DNA from: Dryas octopetala
Lineage: Eukaryota > Streptophyta > Magnoliopsida > Rosales > Rosaceae
Assembly: GCA_963921425.1 (NCBI GenBank)
Contig: OY992837.1
Coordinates: forward strand, 6,607,896-6,671,895
Length of the DNA stretch: 64,000 nt
Direction: 5' to 3'
Below are positions 14,601 to 27,057 of this stretch, one piece after another. The translations under genes were made by a program, and so were the position numbers. The notes under the pieces are model-generated. The model was not told the origin of the DNA. It saw nothing but the letters and a program-made list of their open reading frames with translations, and searched no databases. Position 1 is the first letter of the stretch. Each line of letters opens with the position of its first letter.

Positions 14601-17121
14601 GTTGAATAATAAATATGTTATGTTTGCCTATTATGTCATTTTGAAGAAATTTGTACTATGTTTGTTTGAAAGATGGTAATGTTCACAGTTTCCTCAGTGC
14701 AACACCCTCCCCAGAAGTTCAAAGATTATTGAAGAAATAGGCATTTGGGATCAGTCGACACAATATATCCCTCAAGTTGTTGCATTATGTTCAATCATCT
14801 ACTCTAATTTATTGTTCTGACATCAATGCTATGGTCTACTGATTGATATTTTGGAGTGAAGGATGAATTCTAGGGTTATCTTCAATAATATGATTTATAT
14901 TAATCAAAAGGGTTAGGATCCATGACCCCTTTTAATAACACAATTTGCGACACAATTTTGAGGCCCTTGTCAATGGTTAGGATGAATTGTGACATTTATT
15001 CCTTTTGTTACCAAGGTGAGAGAGGAGTTGTATATATTTTTCTTCTCACCTCACCTCAAATTTTTCCTAACCGTAGTAAGTGATTGCATCCAACGGCCTC
15101 AAAATTGTCACAATTTGTAACCAAAAAAAGAGATGGATCCTAATCCTAATGAAAATGCTTTACAAGTTTGTCTTAGTCTCCTCTCCAGTGTATCTAGTTG
15201 AACCAATTCACGTAATTTAGTTGGGTAGCCATCATCTGGTCATCTAACAACGTAAAAATTGTATTATCTTCTCTTTGAGATAGTATTTAGCATTGCCAAT
15301 ACAAAATTCTCCCGTCCCTTCTTAAATTCATATCCTTGCAGGTTTACACATTTACTCATGGTCCTGCAGGTGGAGCAGTTGGAGAAAGAGGTGGCTGAGC
15401 TACGGCAAGCCCTTTCTGATAAGACAGAGCAAGAGGCTGCAATGCTTAAGGTTTAAATTTTCTTGTTGTTTTCTCCTTTGTTTGGGGACGGAGGGGAGGG
15501 AAGATGATCTCTATTTTTTGTTATGTTTAGGTCTTGATGTTGGTAGAGAAAGAGCAAAAGGTAACTGAAGATGCCCGAATAAGTGCTGAGCAAGAAGCAG
15601 CAGCTCAGAAACAAGCAGTTCATGTGCTTCAGGTCCCTTTTTTCTCTTTGATGTCCTGGTATATTAATGTGCTCATGGGATGTATCTTATCTATTTTTTG
15701 AATCCCTCTCCTAACATTTTGGAAATCAAATGAGGCCTATTGAAAATTCAGTTTTTATTGGGATGCATATGCTTGACCAAGGAATCATGTAATATGATTA
15801 AATTGTGCTCTGTCATTTTCTCCTGGATATAGTATTCTATATCAATATTTTGTATTTTTAACAACATTTGGTCTTTCTTCAATTCAACACTTAGTTGCCT
15901 AACTTGCCTTTTGGTGCCAGATGCCAGAAACATCTCAAGCACTCTCTACACTTCCACTTATAGTGGGAGTTTCTCCTATATTCTTTTTGATAGCTCAATT
16001 ACTTTTCTTTTTCCTGATTTTGACATCTTGATCTTGGTTATTTTATAATTCACACAGTAGTTCCTTATCTTTTTCTGACTTTCCTTGCAGTTATTAATTA
16101 AAGGATATTGTTCCCCATTTCTAATAATTTTTGGAACATGCACCATTTCCTTATATTATTAGTTTTCTAAGAAACCCACATCTTTATGGAAAATTGCATG
16201 ACTGTGAAAATATGCTTACCTGAGGCAAGCTGAATCTATTTTCTTGGCAGGTTGTTTCATTTCCTTGTCTTGGTATTGGGGCCTCATCAAACTCCAGATC
16301 TCACAATCTGGATGTCACTTTTTCAATCTTTGTACAACATGAATAAATCTATTTCTCAACAGAATAGCATATATGCAGGAAAAGTATGACAAAGCTATGT
16401 CTTCACTTACTGAGATGGAAAAGAAGGTAAAAGTGGCAGAATCAATGTTGGAGGCTACATTGCAATATGAATCTGGCCAAGCTAAAGCGCTATCTTCTCC
16501 ACGGTACATGAAAATCTGCATCTCTGCTTCCAGAATGAGCTCTTGATGGCTTTCTGTACAATACACAGTCCCAAATATTTGTATCTATTTGTGCATAATC
16601 CCATTTAGGTTTAACGATGAGATTCTCAATCACAATCATCTCTCCTGTATACATTTGTCTGTGATAAATAATATAACTGCTCTTTCATTGTTGTGTTAGT
16701 GACCATGTGCTTCTGTGGTAGTACCTTATCAAAGTGGTCTGCTTTGTAGGGCTGTGCTGGGCCCAACACAGGCAAACTCCACAAGAAAGGGTCTTCTACC
16801 GTTTGGACTTGGTTGGCGTGACAGAAATAAGGTATATATAATTGTACATTTTCTGCTTGTTGATTGCTAAGTGACCGTCATGTTTAGACCAATAGTCCAG
16901 TTGAGTCGATGGTTATCAGGCTTCCTGATCTACTCCTAAGCAGTAACCAGTGCATTGAGAACAGTTTGAAGTGCATTTCCTGCTATTCTCTAACCCATGC
17001 ATGCTTCTAAACCTATTCTGATTTTTGTTTGCAAACCTTTCTCTTTTAACAGGGATCCAATGAACACAGAGAGACGACGATTCTAAAGGAGAAAACTGGT
17101 GAGAAAGAGCAGGACTTGTAG
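8640..17121 (+). CDS. TBC-domain Rab GTPase-activating protein with C-terminal coiled coil
   Basis: Eighteen exons keep frame and give 811 residues: 8640-8689, 9547-9616, 10096-10791, 10879-11025, 11143-11256, 11822-11880, 12195-12261, 12416-12467, 12586-12678, 12897-12980, 13087-13499, 13839-13900, 14470-14539, 15370-15450, 15531-15632, 16379-16503, 16750-16831, 17053-17121. Order: N-terminal segment (LRPQHLQRYREYASIYK), a long acidic, Ser-rich linker in exon 3, then the TBC domain (about 255-520). It contains the catalytic arginine finger in IEKDIPRTFPGHP (Arg325) and the glutamine finger in SVGYCQ (Gln359). From about residue 640 to 750 there is a charged coiled coil (VEQLEKEVAELRQAL and following exons). 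Both dual-finger residues are present, so GAP activity on a Rab is expected; the target Rab cannot be read from sequence. It resembles the EVI5/gyp1-like plant RabGAPs (At2g37290 from memory). Two ATGs are adjacent at 8640 and 8643; either may start translation. Confidence 0.93.
12681..12870 (+). repeat. 95-bp near-perfect tandem duplication inside a TBC-gene intron
   Basis: Copies 12681-12775 and 12776-12870 differ at one base that I can see (TTACATGCC versus TTACGTGCC). The first copy starts just after the exon 9 donor and the second ends 26 bases before the exon 10 acceptor. The single difference implies a recent event. It adds length to the intron without changing the splice sites used. 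Confidence 0.95.
13612..13624 (+). repeat. 13-base poly-G run in a TBC-gene intron
   Basis: An uninterrupted run of 13 G lies in the intron after exon 11, in otherwise AT-rich sequence. Such runs are unstable in length and hard to sequence. Confidence 0.9.
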
Positions 17122-17424
17122 TGTGAATATTTGATTGACACTGATGCCACCCCAATTTTTACTAGATGTCTTCGCTCTGCCCACTTTCTTCTTTGTATTT
17201 ATACACTGGTGGTTGAGGGAGCCATCAATTAGTAAACTTGTTAGTTTTAATGGTGGGCTCGGTTCACCCCTAGACAGTCAAATTGTAAAGCATATTATTA
17301 GTTTTTATTGTTTATTAGTCATTTATTTACAATAACCAGTCACTTTATTTATTTTTATTTTTTTTGAGAAAAAGTCGAGCACACTCCAAATGGCCTGTCA
17401 CATCAAACTCTTATTAACAGCTCA

Positions 17425-20275
17425 ATCTAATTCATTCAAATTTTTTACCTCTTGGAAAGAAATGGAGTGAAACTATGTCAGATGTGTTAAAAGTTTAATG
17501 ATTGGGAAATAAAATTTAACCTTATGTATACAGACGGAGATATTTAATGGTAGTTGTTTGCTGTCACTTGTAGGCGACCAAGCTTTGGAACATGTCATGA
17601 CTATATATGGTTGAGTTACTTGAGTATTATGATCTTTGAAGGGAAAAGATTAGAGTTGCTCCAACATTTTCTTATCTGGTTCTAGCTATTTCTTTTAGAA
17701 AATCTTAAATTGTTAGTTGTGATAATTATTGTAGACAAATGGCCAAGAGGCAAGTCAGGCAACTGCAAGAAAGGAACTGAGTTTTTAGAATAAATATAGA
17801 TATATTACCAATTTTTGTGCTTGTTTTTGTGTTGGGAATTTGGCTATTCTTGAGTAGGAGGCAGATAAGCATCATTTTGCCTGCTTAGAGTTGGAGATGT
17901 GAACTTGGATAATATACTGATTTTTAATGCTTCATAAATTTAAAGGCGATAGCTTTATATTTCACTTTGATAATCAGTCTCATGGAATTTGCAAAAAAGT
18001 TTAAAGAAATGGATCTTCACGAAAACCACTACATTCTTTATTAAACAATGGCCAATTTTAAAGAAAACTTGAAAATGACATTTCAGAGACCAGATGTGTA
18101 TTCAGGAAATAATATTGGTTATTCCCAAATCTGTTCAATCATTGTTGCTGTTTGTTTTTCTCTAAATGTGAGTGCTTTGGTGTTCTGGCTAGTTGTTAGC
18201 ACATAATCTGGTTTATGTCAATTTGTAGGTAATGATAACAAAAACCCGAGCAGAGGGACTTTTCTGAGACCATTGTCTAATTACACAAAACCAAATCCCA
18301 AATGCAGCCTAAGGCTCACTTTGTCAGGATTGATATTTGATAATGAATGCATAAAGCCAAAGTGTTATCTTTCAATGTGTGTGTTTTAATAGTAATTTGC
18401 TCTTCTTCCCTCTTGTCATTTTATTATTTTATGTTAATATTTCTATATAATCCGGTATTATGCAGATTTGAAGAAGATTGTGCTTTGCAAAGGTGGAACC
18501 AACACTGGCATAGCAGCTCCTCAGGCATTCGTTAATTATCAATCCATATCAAGCTCATCTCCCGAAAACTTTGTAATTTTTTATTCCTCTCTGGAGAGAG
18601 ATATACTGAGTATTCCATGCATAAGATGATTGGACTTCTATGTTTTTCTTTATCTCACGCTGGTATGGTTTGCATAAAAAATATCTTGATTGGAACACAA
18701 GAAAATCATTGGAAATATGGTCAGTAGCTAGATATTGTGTGTTTGTAATTTGACTGAACCTTTATTTTCTAGTACAAATGTGGGTTTTTAAGTATTCCAT
18801 ACTAGCTGCTCATGAACCTATGGCTTATCAATAAATGTGCAAAGACACGGACTTGGAAATGTGGAGAAATATTTGAAACCTCAAATTTGAAATAACTCTT
18901 TTTTATTTTTTACCAGGGAAGCTTCAATACCAGTTATCAACAAACACAATCATCAGTTGAGGCTGGAGTTGTACATCCAAACCAAGATAAATGCTTTAGA
19001 TCCCAAATTAGCTCAAATCTGCACCAGAATAATCCATCATGTGCTGAGACATATAGGACAATAGAGCCTTTAAATATAGCATCACAAAACATAGAAGAGG
19101 ATTCAAAAACTATACCATCCACAGCCAATAGTGCTAAGCCTCCTTATGATGGATATAATTGGAGAATATATGGACAGAAGCAAGACAAAGGAAGTGAGTA
19201 CCCACGAAGTTATTTTAAGTGCACACATCCAAATTGTCCTGTGAAAAAGAAAGTCGAGAGATCTTTGGATGGACAGATTGCTGAGATTGTCTACAAGGGT
19301 GAACACAAGTACACAATCACTCAAAGCCTCAGCCTCCAAAGCGCAGCTCATCAGGGGCACAAGGGTTAGGACTTGTACCTGATGGAACTGCTCAAAATAC
19401 CACCAACAGGTTATGGAATAATCATCTTAATGAAAGAAATGAAGGCTCTCAAGGTAGAGTAGAAGATTGCAATGAAGTTGGACTACCTGTGCATTCTTAT
19501 CAAAGCAAAGCTCCACTGCCTTATGATCCCGTTGCAACTGGAGCAATAAATGCTGGTGGTGGAACTCCTGATAATTCATGTGAGGATGGAAGCAAGGGAC
19601 TTGAAGCAGAAGATTATGTGCCTAGAAGTAAGAGAAGGTAAGATCATTATCAGAGACCTATCAGTTTTAGCTTAGAAAGTTGGTGCACCTAAATTCAAAC
19701 TTTTATGTGGTACGTGTAGAAAATTAGTGTATGAAGAGAATATAAGTAGAAGAAAGTAGAAAGTAGCATATTGTCCTTGCATTTGAAATCAATTATTAAT
19801 ACCCTATTTTGATATTTATGCAGTTCCATTAATAACAAATATAAATTAATTTATCCATGTTTAACATTTTTTGCTTTGGTTGCGTTAAAGATAATTGAAC
19901 CATGGTCTCGTCCTAACTTTTTTTCCTACTCACTCTCACTACTTGAGCTAACCCTAAGGACATCCATGTTTTAACATTTCATCTTCTATAAAGCCTCCAT
20001 ATGTTTGTATTATTTCAAACAAGTTTACTATTTTATCCCATTTGACAATTTAATTAACTAAGGGCATTTCTTGGGTTTTTGAAAATTTCATCTAGATTAT
20101 GATAGGAAACACTCCAACAACGCAGGAAGAATCAAATTGTAACCGCATGCATCTAGTATCTACTTTCAACTAGATTATCCTTTCCTGGAGATTAATGAAC
20201 ATTTTATTTGAGATATTAACTAAAAGGACCTAGACAATCGAACCAAATGGAAGTCAATTGATCTCATTCATCAAA
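17425..20275 (+). pseudogene. Broken copy of the WRKY44/TTG2-like gene (left arm of an inverted duplication)
   Basis: This block matches, in reverse orientation, the WRKY44 locus at 30.1-35.2 kb. In one stretch of about 250 bases in the third coding exon I counted 14 mismatches by eye. It is dead by several lesions. The match starts inside the 5' leader intron, so promoter and first leader exon are missing. A deletion equal to 420 bases of the intact gene, joined at AAAT microhomology near 18711-18717, removes the start codon, coding exon 1 and nearly all of exon 2. In the first WRKY domain WRKYGQK reads WRIYGQK (codon 19166-19168). An 8-base insertion near 19311-19318 breaks the zinc-binding HNH. 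After 19690 about 1.9 kb with the C-terminal WRKY domain is missing; patchy similarity resumes at about 19850-20275. Confidence 0.9.
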
Positions 20276-20505
20276 CATTCAAACCCAACCAGTCCCATAT
20301 ATAGATGTCAAGGGAAAGCAATCCATTTAAAGAAACGGCATTCAAACTTGTTCATCCACACAAAATTTACAATTCATCCATTCTTGACCAAATCAAACAG
20401 ACCTATGAAGAAAAAAGCACCGTTTGCATAACTCCTGAAATCCTAGAGTTCACACTAACCTCGGCAGGTTCAGCCAGCCTTGCTGTTTCGACATCAAGTT
20501 CAGAT
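20276..20505. other. Unassigned segment between the WRKY44 remnant and the TBC 3' duplicate
   Basis: A 69-codon open frame (20305-20514, +) runs through here and ends inside the TBC-derived duplicate. I do not recognise its product, and no matching sequence occurs at the equivalent place in the right arm. It may be captured sequence from elsewhere. Confidence 0.35.
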
Positions 20506-20996
20506 ACAGTTTGAGGTGCATTTCCTGCTATTCTCTAACCCATGCATGCTTCTAAACCTATTTTCATTTTTGTTTGAAAACTGGTGAGAAAGAGCAGGAC
20601 ATGTAGTGTAAATATTTTGATTCACACTGATGCCACCCCAATATTCACTAATGTCTTCGCTCTGCCCATTTTCCTCTTTGTATTTACATACTGGTGGTTG
20701 AAGCAGAATTGCTAGGGTCATCAAATATGTTCAAAGAATTTTGTTCGTCAAACAATATGGTAGGTTACCATCTGATCCATGTACTAATAGATCATTTGAT
20801 AAAACAAATTTGATGATCATATTAAAGGTGGTGGCTATTATGGGAGTAGGAATAAATCAAGTACTACCTAAATAAATAGAAGCAAATTGAAACATTAATT
20901 AACCAGCTGCAGAAACGAGTGGTTATACTGGTAAGGCGTAAGAAAATAAAACAATTAAGTCAATAGTCAAGCACACTCCAAATGGCGTGTCACATT
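20506..20996 (+). repeat. Direct duplicate of the 3' end of the TBC gene
   Basis: 20506-20701 repeats 16961-17217 (last intron, last coding exon and 3' UTR of the TBC gene). About 62 bases holding the last acceptor and the start of the last exon are missing, so it cannot be spliced as an exon. A second matched block, 20965-20996, repeats 17374-17405 (AGTC.AGCACACTCCAAATGG), with diverged sequence between the blocks. The two copies flank the WRKY44 remnant in direct orientation. This suggests the remnant was inserted at, or repaired into, the TBC 3' end. Confidence 0.85.
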
Positions 20997-21521
20997 GAGA
21001 AATTACAACAGTGCACATTCCAATTTAATATTGACACGATTTGAACAACTTCCCATTCTACACAGTTTTCATAAGTTCAATACAAAGCAGAACTATACAT
21101 CAGTATTAAAGGAAACCAAAGAAACCCACGGTTATTTAAACAATGCAAAGGAAAAATTCAAGCGAAAAACCACTGCATGAAGGTATACAAGTATTTTATA
21201 CAGCCTTCTGGCACTATAAATTTTCAGAAAAAAGGAGGTAAAAATTTTTCTGATGAGACACAACTGGGAGATGGGAATTGGCCTTTTTATGTGTGTGATG
21301 GTACAAAATTTAAGAACTGACAGCAAATAAACTGCAGCCCTGAGGCATTGTTATCATCAGCTGTAAAAACCAGTCCATTACCGAAGGAGCATCTATCAGG
21401 CAGTATCACAGCAGCACTATGGCCGGCCCGTCTCAAAACAGCCACCAGCATCCAGAGGGAACCCAACAACTTACAACCAAGAACCAAGTAGCCAAAATTT
21501 AATCTTTTAGTCTCATGTCCA

Positions 21522-23984
21522 CTACCGCCATTGGGCTTTCCTTTCACTCTCCCTCTTGTTTCTAGGGGGAGTACAAGGGGCAAGACGGGAGCTTTGAGCT
21601 GGCTGTGTTTCAGGGTCGTACATTTGTGCAGCAAGGTAAGTCAAAGCAGTGACAACATCAGCTATAACCGGCCGCATATTAGGCTGCTCCTGAACACACA
21701 TTGCTGCAACAGCAAGAGCTTGGTACAATCCCCTTGGGGGATATTGACCCTGGAGCATTGGGTCTGCCATTTGTGAAAATTTCTTTCGGTCTTTAAACAA
21801 GGGTCTTGCCTGAAAACAAGAGATATGTGTTCTTTATCAAAACACGAGTCAAAAAAAGTAATATGTCTATCACACAGATGTGTGCTTGCAAATTACTTCA
21901 ACAAGACCTAAAAGCCTCTTTATTTATTTATTTTAACTGAAAGGCCACATTACTTGAAGAATTTGAAAGAATGGACCAAACAGGATTTCTTACCCATGCA
22001 ACCAAATTCTGCTCTCCTGTAGCTCTTGAATTGTCAATTGCTTTCCTGCCTGTTATAATTTCCAAAAGAACTACCCCAAAGCTATAAACATCTGATTTAA
22101 GAGTCAATTGACCTGTCATTGCATACTCTGGGGCACAATATCCATAGGTTCCCATAACCCTTGTAGATACATGGGTGTTATCCCCAACAGGCCCAAGTTT
22201 GGCTAAGCCAAAATCAGACAGCTTTGGATGATACCCTTCACTAAGCAATATGTTGGAGCATTTCAAATCTCTGTATATAACAGGAGGACTTGCTTTGTCA
22301 TGTAAATACTCCAAACCCTTTGCTGCCCCAGCGGCTATTTTCATTCTCGTATTCCAATCAAGTCGTTTCTTGCCTGGTGAAATATCTGCAAAACAAGCTT
22401 ATGAAACCAATGTGCACTGAAGAACTATTTACATCAATATTAAAGATTAAGAAGCATGTGGAACTAATGTAATATATACCATGTAGATGGTCCTCCAAAG
22501 ATCCTAGGGGCATATATTCATAAACAAGCAGCCTCTGATCTCCATCAGCACAGTAACCAATAAGATTAACCAGGTTGGGGTGGTGAAGCAGGCTTAACAT
22601 CAACACTTCAACCAGGAATTCCCTGTTCCCTTGCAACCCATTACGATCAAGTTGCTTGATAGCTACAACCTACACCAGACATAAGAAGTTTCAAATTCCA
22701 TGACCAACTACATCGAACACATATTAGAAACACAATCTCCTGGTAAGCTAGAATCTTCATCCAATAGCTATGAAGAAATTTCTGAACACACAATATTTTT
22801 GTAATGCGCATGTGAAACTATTTCTAGCTGCTTGGATTTGTTTCTCCTGTTCAATCAAAATAATAAGATAGCCATGACTAACCTGATTAATACATTCTAA
22901 GTGTCCTTTATATACTCGACCGAAGCCTCCCTCACCCAAAAGACATTCTGCTCTAAAATTTCTAGTTGCAGCTGCCAACTCACGGAACACAAAAGTTTGT
23001 GCTGCAATGTGATCAGACCCTCCATCTTTGGAAGCCTCCTCGACACTCAAGGAGAAGTTCATCTTTAAATTTTCTACAATCAAACATGGAAAGAAAAAAA
23101 AAAAAAAAAAAAAAACGTAAGAGTCTTTGAAAGAGGAAAAGTAAGAATTTAAATAATGTACCAAGAATGTAAAAGACACTTTAAATTGCAAGAAAGATGG
23201 AGCAGGATTTTTCTGATGATGCCAAGCAAACCAAAAATGATATATGCATTAACAGGAGTAGTATGTCGCATTGCCTGTAAAGTGATTTGAATACTAGTTC
23301 ATGCCTGTAAAGTGATTTGACATCAGAGATACATTGTATATGTGCCATCATAATTCAATTCTGTGTGCAATACGTTCAAGCAGAAACACTCTGTTCTGAA
23401 CTGTAAGGGGATTTTGCTATTTTTTTAGTCATCATATTTAAACTCCAAAAACAGTTCATAGTGTAGGAAATCTAAAAGTAGATGCAAAACCATAACATGA
23501 AAACTTCCCAAGTCAATTCAGCTGATGGAGAACAAAACAAAAATCTAATCACAGAGTAATCTCAAAATATGCACATAACTTATCCTGAAAGACACTTAAA
23601 TCCATTCTAAAAACTGATCAAGATAACCAACCAAGCAATCAAATCCCCAAATTTTCCCTCTTGGACCTTAAACTTCATAAAATATCTAATTTCTGCTCAT
23701 ATTAAAACAAACCCAGATGAGGAATCAAGAAAACTTAATATAAAAAAAACAATCAACCCGACAACTACATCTGTTCATCATCAGCATATCATAACAAAGA
23801 TTGAGCCCAAGTTAGATTCAAACAAAAAGGATCACAATGTTATGTTATGGCCCTGCAACTAGTAAGTACCTGAAGTGGGTTTGATCTGATCAAGTGGCTT
23901 TCCCTGAAACTCTATCTTATTCTTCTTTTTCTTCTTGGTCTTTGCTTTACTGTTGGAGTCTCCAGAACAAGGAATCCAACCCAT
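21522..23984 (-). CDS. PBL7: Receptor-like cytoplasmic kinase, RLCK-VII (PBL7/CDL1-like)
   Basis: Five exons on the minus strand: 23984-23870, 23073-22883, 22669-22480, 22385-21994, 21809-21522; 391 residues, all junctions in frame. The N-terminus [10 protein letters not shown] has Gly2 and Cys6, positions typical of N-myristoylation and palmitoylation, so plasma-membrane anchoring is likely. The kinase domain is complete: glycine loop [11 protein letters not shown] (85-95), VAIK Lys107, RD-type catalytic loop [10 protein letters not shown] (Arg204-Asp205), DFG at 223-225, and [19 protein letters not shown] activation segment and P+1 loop. There is no ectodomain. The C-terminal tail is Pro/Ser/Arg-rich. 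Family members relay brassinosteroid and immune receptor signals (CDL1/PBL7 is a BRI1 substrate); the exact pathway here is inferred. The best recollected match is At5g02800. A partial inverted copy lies at 28700-29866. Confidence 0.94.
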
Positions 23985-24310
23985 GTTGTTTTTAAGACAC
24001 ACTCTTATTACTCTGTGAAAAAGCCAAAGACTTTAGAGAGAAAGCAGCAGACTAGCAGAGCACTATCCAGAGAGACTATAAAGATAAAGAATCAACCATC
24101 CCCAACTCCCAAACAAACCAAAAGAAACTACGATCGACAGACTGATAGCGAGAGCTACAAGCCCTTCGTAAACTTAAAACTATGTATATTGAAAATTCAG
24201 CAAACGCAGACAAACTCTCTCACTTTATTATGGATTCATTTGTGTGACGTTTTCCCAAAAGTCGTGATCGACGCTACCGATAACATTTTCAATAAGCTGA
24301 AAAAATATGG
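22610..24310. repeat. Left arm of the kinase part of the inverted duplication
   Basis: The reverse complement of this block (start of kinase exon 3, introns, exon 1, leader and promoter) matches 28700-29866. The match runs from CCCATATTTTTTCAGC upstream of the leader to VVAIKQLD in exon 3. The right-arm copy lacks exon 2. This arm carries the intact gene. Confidence 0.88.
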
Positions 24311-26649
24311 GAGCCCAAATGGACGGACCAGATTGAACCTTTTTGTGGGTTCTTCTAGGGCTCACCAGTCCAACGGTGTAGATCAGATTTTCAGTCACAG
24401 TCACAGCCACAGCCTCTCAGCCTCACAGAGTCACAGGCTCACAGGTGGACACAAATGGCTCGTTTTGGACCCTCCATTTGGTTCACTCTTTTTGTCCAAA
24501 ATATAAAACCCAATCACAGAGTTTTTTTTTTTTTTTTTTTTTTTTTCTTTCAAAGGTGACTTTGATTTGATGGTAGGGATCACGTTCGAATATTATAGAA
24601 GTTCTTTTAGAACTTAGAAGTAAGCACATTTTCGATTCCACCCACCCTAAGTTTTTCTGTGATGATATATTATTAATATTATATATTATATAGTTAAGAC
24701 TTCGACCCCAAGTTTAGGTAAAAGATTCGGCCACTACTAATATTGTTTTTTTTTTTAATCAAAGGAAGCACAAATTCACAATGTATGTATATATTGTGTG
24801 AATGTGGGCTCTGATTTGTCTCATCCTTCCTCAACTTATAGCTATCATAGTGTGCAACATAAGGAAAGAAACTAATGCTTATGTTTAATAGGTTATAGGC
24901 TTATAGCTCATACTAATACATTATAGAAAGACGGGTATGGAAAAGTAGGACTCTAGGAGTACGTTTTTACCACATGGAATCAAATTATTTAGGGATAAAT
25001 GTTTTACTACTGTAAAAGGAATGTGACTATTTAGATCTAGTATTATTTTTCTCTATTTTTTTCAAAACAAGTAGCAAGTTCAAACCTCTCCGTCAAATAA
25101 AAAAAGTAAAAAACACGAAATCATGTAAGAAATAAGTTTACAATTGAGTTTAGAATAGAGGGTATAATTATAAAAAGTATTTTTATAATTATAATATATA
25201 TTATTTATTAGAAAATAATTAGACTTAAGTCTTTTAGAAAAATAGTTTTTGAATTTAGATCGGGGGTATTTTAAAATTTATAAGTAAATTCTTTTAATTC
25301 ATAATAATTTATAAGAAAATTATTTTAATTCAAAATAAAGTATTTCTCCGATTTGAAGGGTATTTCTCTTTATTTGAAAAATATTTCTTCTCTTAGGGTG
25401 TAGAGTGGGCATTGTACAGGCTGCTAAAAAAAAAAAAAATTAACTTAAAACCTTAAATCACTACCGATATTAGTATAAAATGAATTAAGCTCTGAATCTC
25501 CTTATTTATTATTATGTGTGTTGGTTATTTGGGCTGTAAAATATAATGACTTTAGGATCAAGACACGCATTATATTTGCATATGGCATAATCAGGCATAT
25601 GGTGTGTTGCGCTAATGTGAGGATTGTTGTTCTCAATGAATTTGTTTATGCCTCAAAATTCATTAATCTTTTGACCTTGGTCGGCCCCTGTCCAGACTCC
25701 GCCCACAAATTATGGCTTGGCAACCGCTTCTGAATATTTTGGGGGAAGTAATACCAGCAATGCCAAGAAATGGTCAGGACAACAGAAAACTTCCAAATTT
25801 GTGAGCTCAATGTGGAGAAATATCAACAAATTACAAGAACCCACGTCAAATCCAGAAGTCGTATATTTGGCTAAATTCAAGAGTGAGAGATCGTCTTAGT
25901 CAAACGACTTCTGAATTGTTTCCTCAAACATTCATCTCTCTATTGTGCTTCCCTGAACAACGGGGACATATTTTCCCACTTCGGAGTAGTTTCTGCTTCA
26001 TTTTCGTATTTCAGGGGTGCAGTGTATATAAATTTATAAAGATTTTTGTAGATTTTTTTTAAGTGATAAATTTTTGTATAATTTACAAATTTTCACAGAG
26101 TTTTATAGAATTATACAGAGTTTATAAAAATTCTTAAAAATCTTTAAAAATCCACAAAAAAGAGGTCAGATTTATAATAACTTTGAAATACATATAAAAA
26201 TCTTTCAAAGTCTATTAAAATTCATTATTAAATGAATTTCATAAAAGTCAATGACTTTTTAAATACACATAGATTTTTACAGACTTTTTAAAAGTCTTTA
26301 AAAATCTTAATTAAATACCACATAATTTTTATAAACTCATTAAAATTTATAATTGAATACGAACTTTTTAAAAATCTTTAAAAGTCTATATGAATATAGT
26401 AAATAATTAATAACCCCCAATTAGTAGTATAGTTATTTTAAAACCTCCAGTGTTTTTAGAATTTATTGATACCCCTAAATCTTAGTTGCCGCCCCCTAAA
26501 TCTCTGATCAATATGAAAACAATATTATGCTGTTTAATCTTAGTTGCCCATGCGTGCCTTGGTCCACGCGCTGCTCACTAGCCCATGCATTACTTCTCCA
26601 TCCTAGCCCACATGCTACATAGCCTACATTGCAGTAAAAATTAACTAAA

Positions 26650-26745
26650 GAAAATAAAGCAGTTATGGAGAATCGAACACAAGACAAGTGGAATAAACAT
26701 ACAACTCCTAACCAACCCAACTACACAACAAGTTGTACAAATAAA
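26650..26745 (-). mobile_element. tRNA-like segment, possible SINE head
   Basis: On the minus strand TAGTTGGGTTGGTTAGGAG resembles a tRNA A box, and TGTTCGATTCTCC about 40 bases on resembles a B box. No full cloverleaf with a paired acceptor stem is evident, so a decayed tRNA-derived SINE is more likely than a working tRNA gene. Confidence 0.35.
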
Positions 26746-27057
26746 TGGATTAGTTTAATTTATAGAGTTTAACAAATATTAAATAATTACAATAAAAAAA
26801 GTCTATATACTATCATATATTTATAATAAAGATTGTACACAATTACTAAACAATAACATGCAATTAAATCCCATAAGCCTAATAAAACCTAAAACTAAAA
26901 TTCAGAAAAAAAAAAAACAAAACAAAAAAAACAAAACAAAACGAAAAAGCCGAACATACAATATACAAGCTTGTTACAAAACAATTACGATTTTTAAAAT
27001 TTCAACATTTTCACTTTCCCAAATTTCAATTTCACACATATCATAATCAATAATAAT

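Noticed and set aside
20305..20514. 69-codon open frame between the WRKY44 remnant and the TBC duplicate
   Set aside because: No recognisable family, no splice context, and it runs into non-coding TBC-derived sequence.
24015..24506. 163-codon open frame upstream of the kinase
   Set aside because: It overlaps the kinase leader and promoter on the opposite strand, and no family was recognised. The matching right-arm region does not keep the frame.
25717..25899. 60-codon frame in the palindrome spacer
   Set aside because: No recognised product or splice sites; it may be a relic, but I cannot support it.
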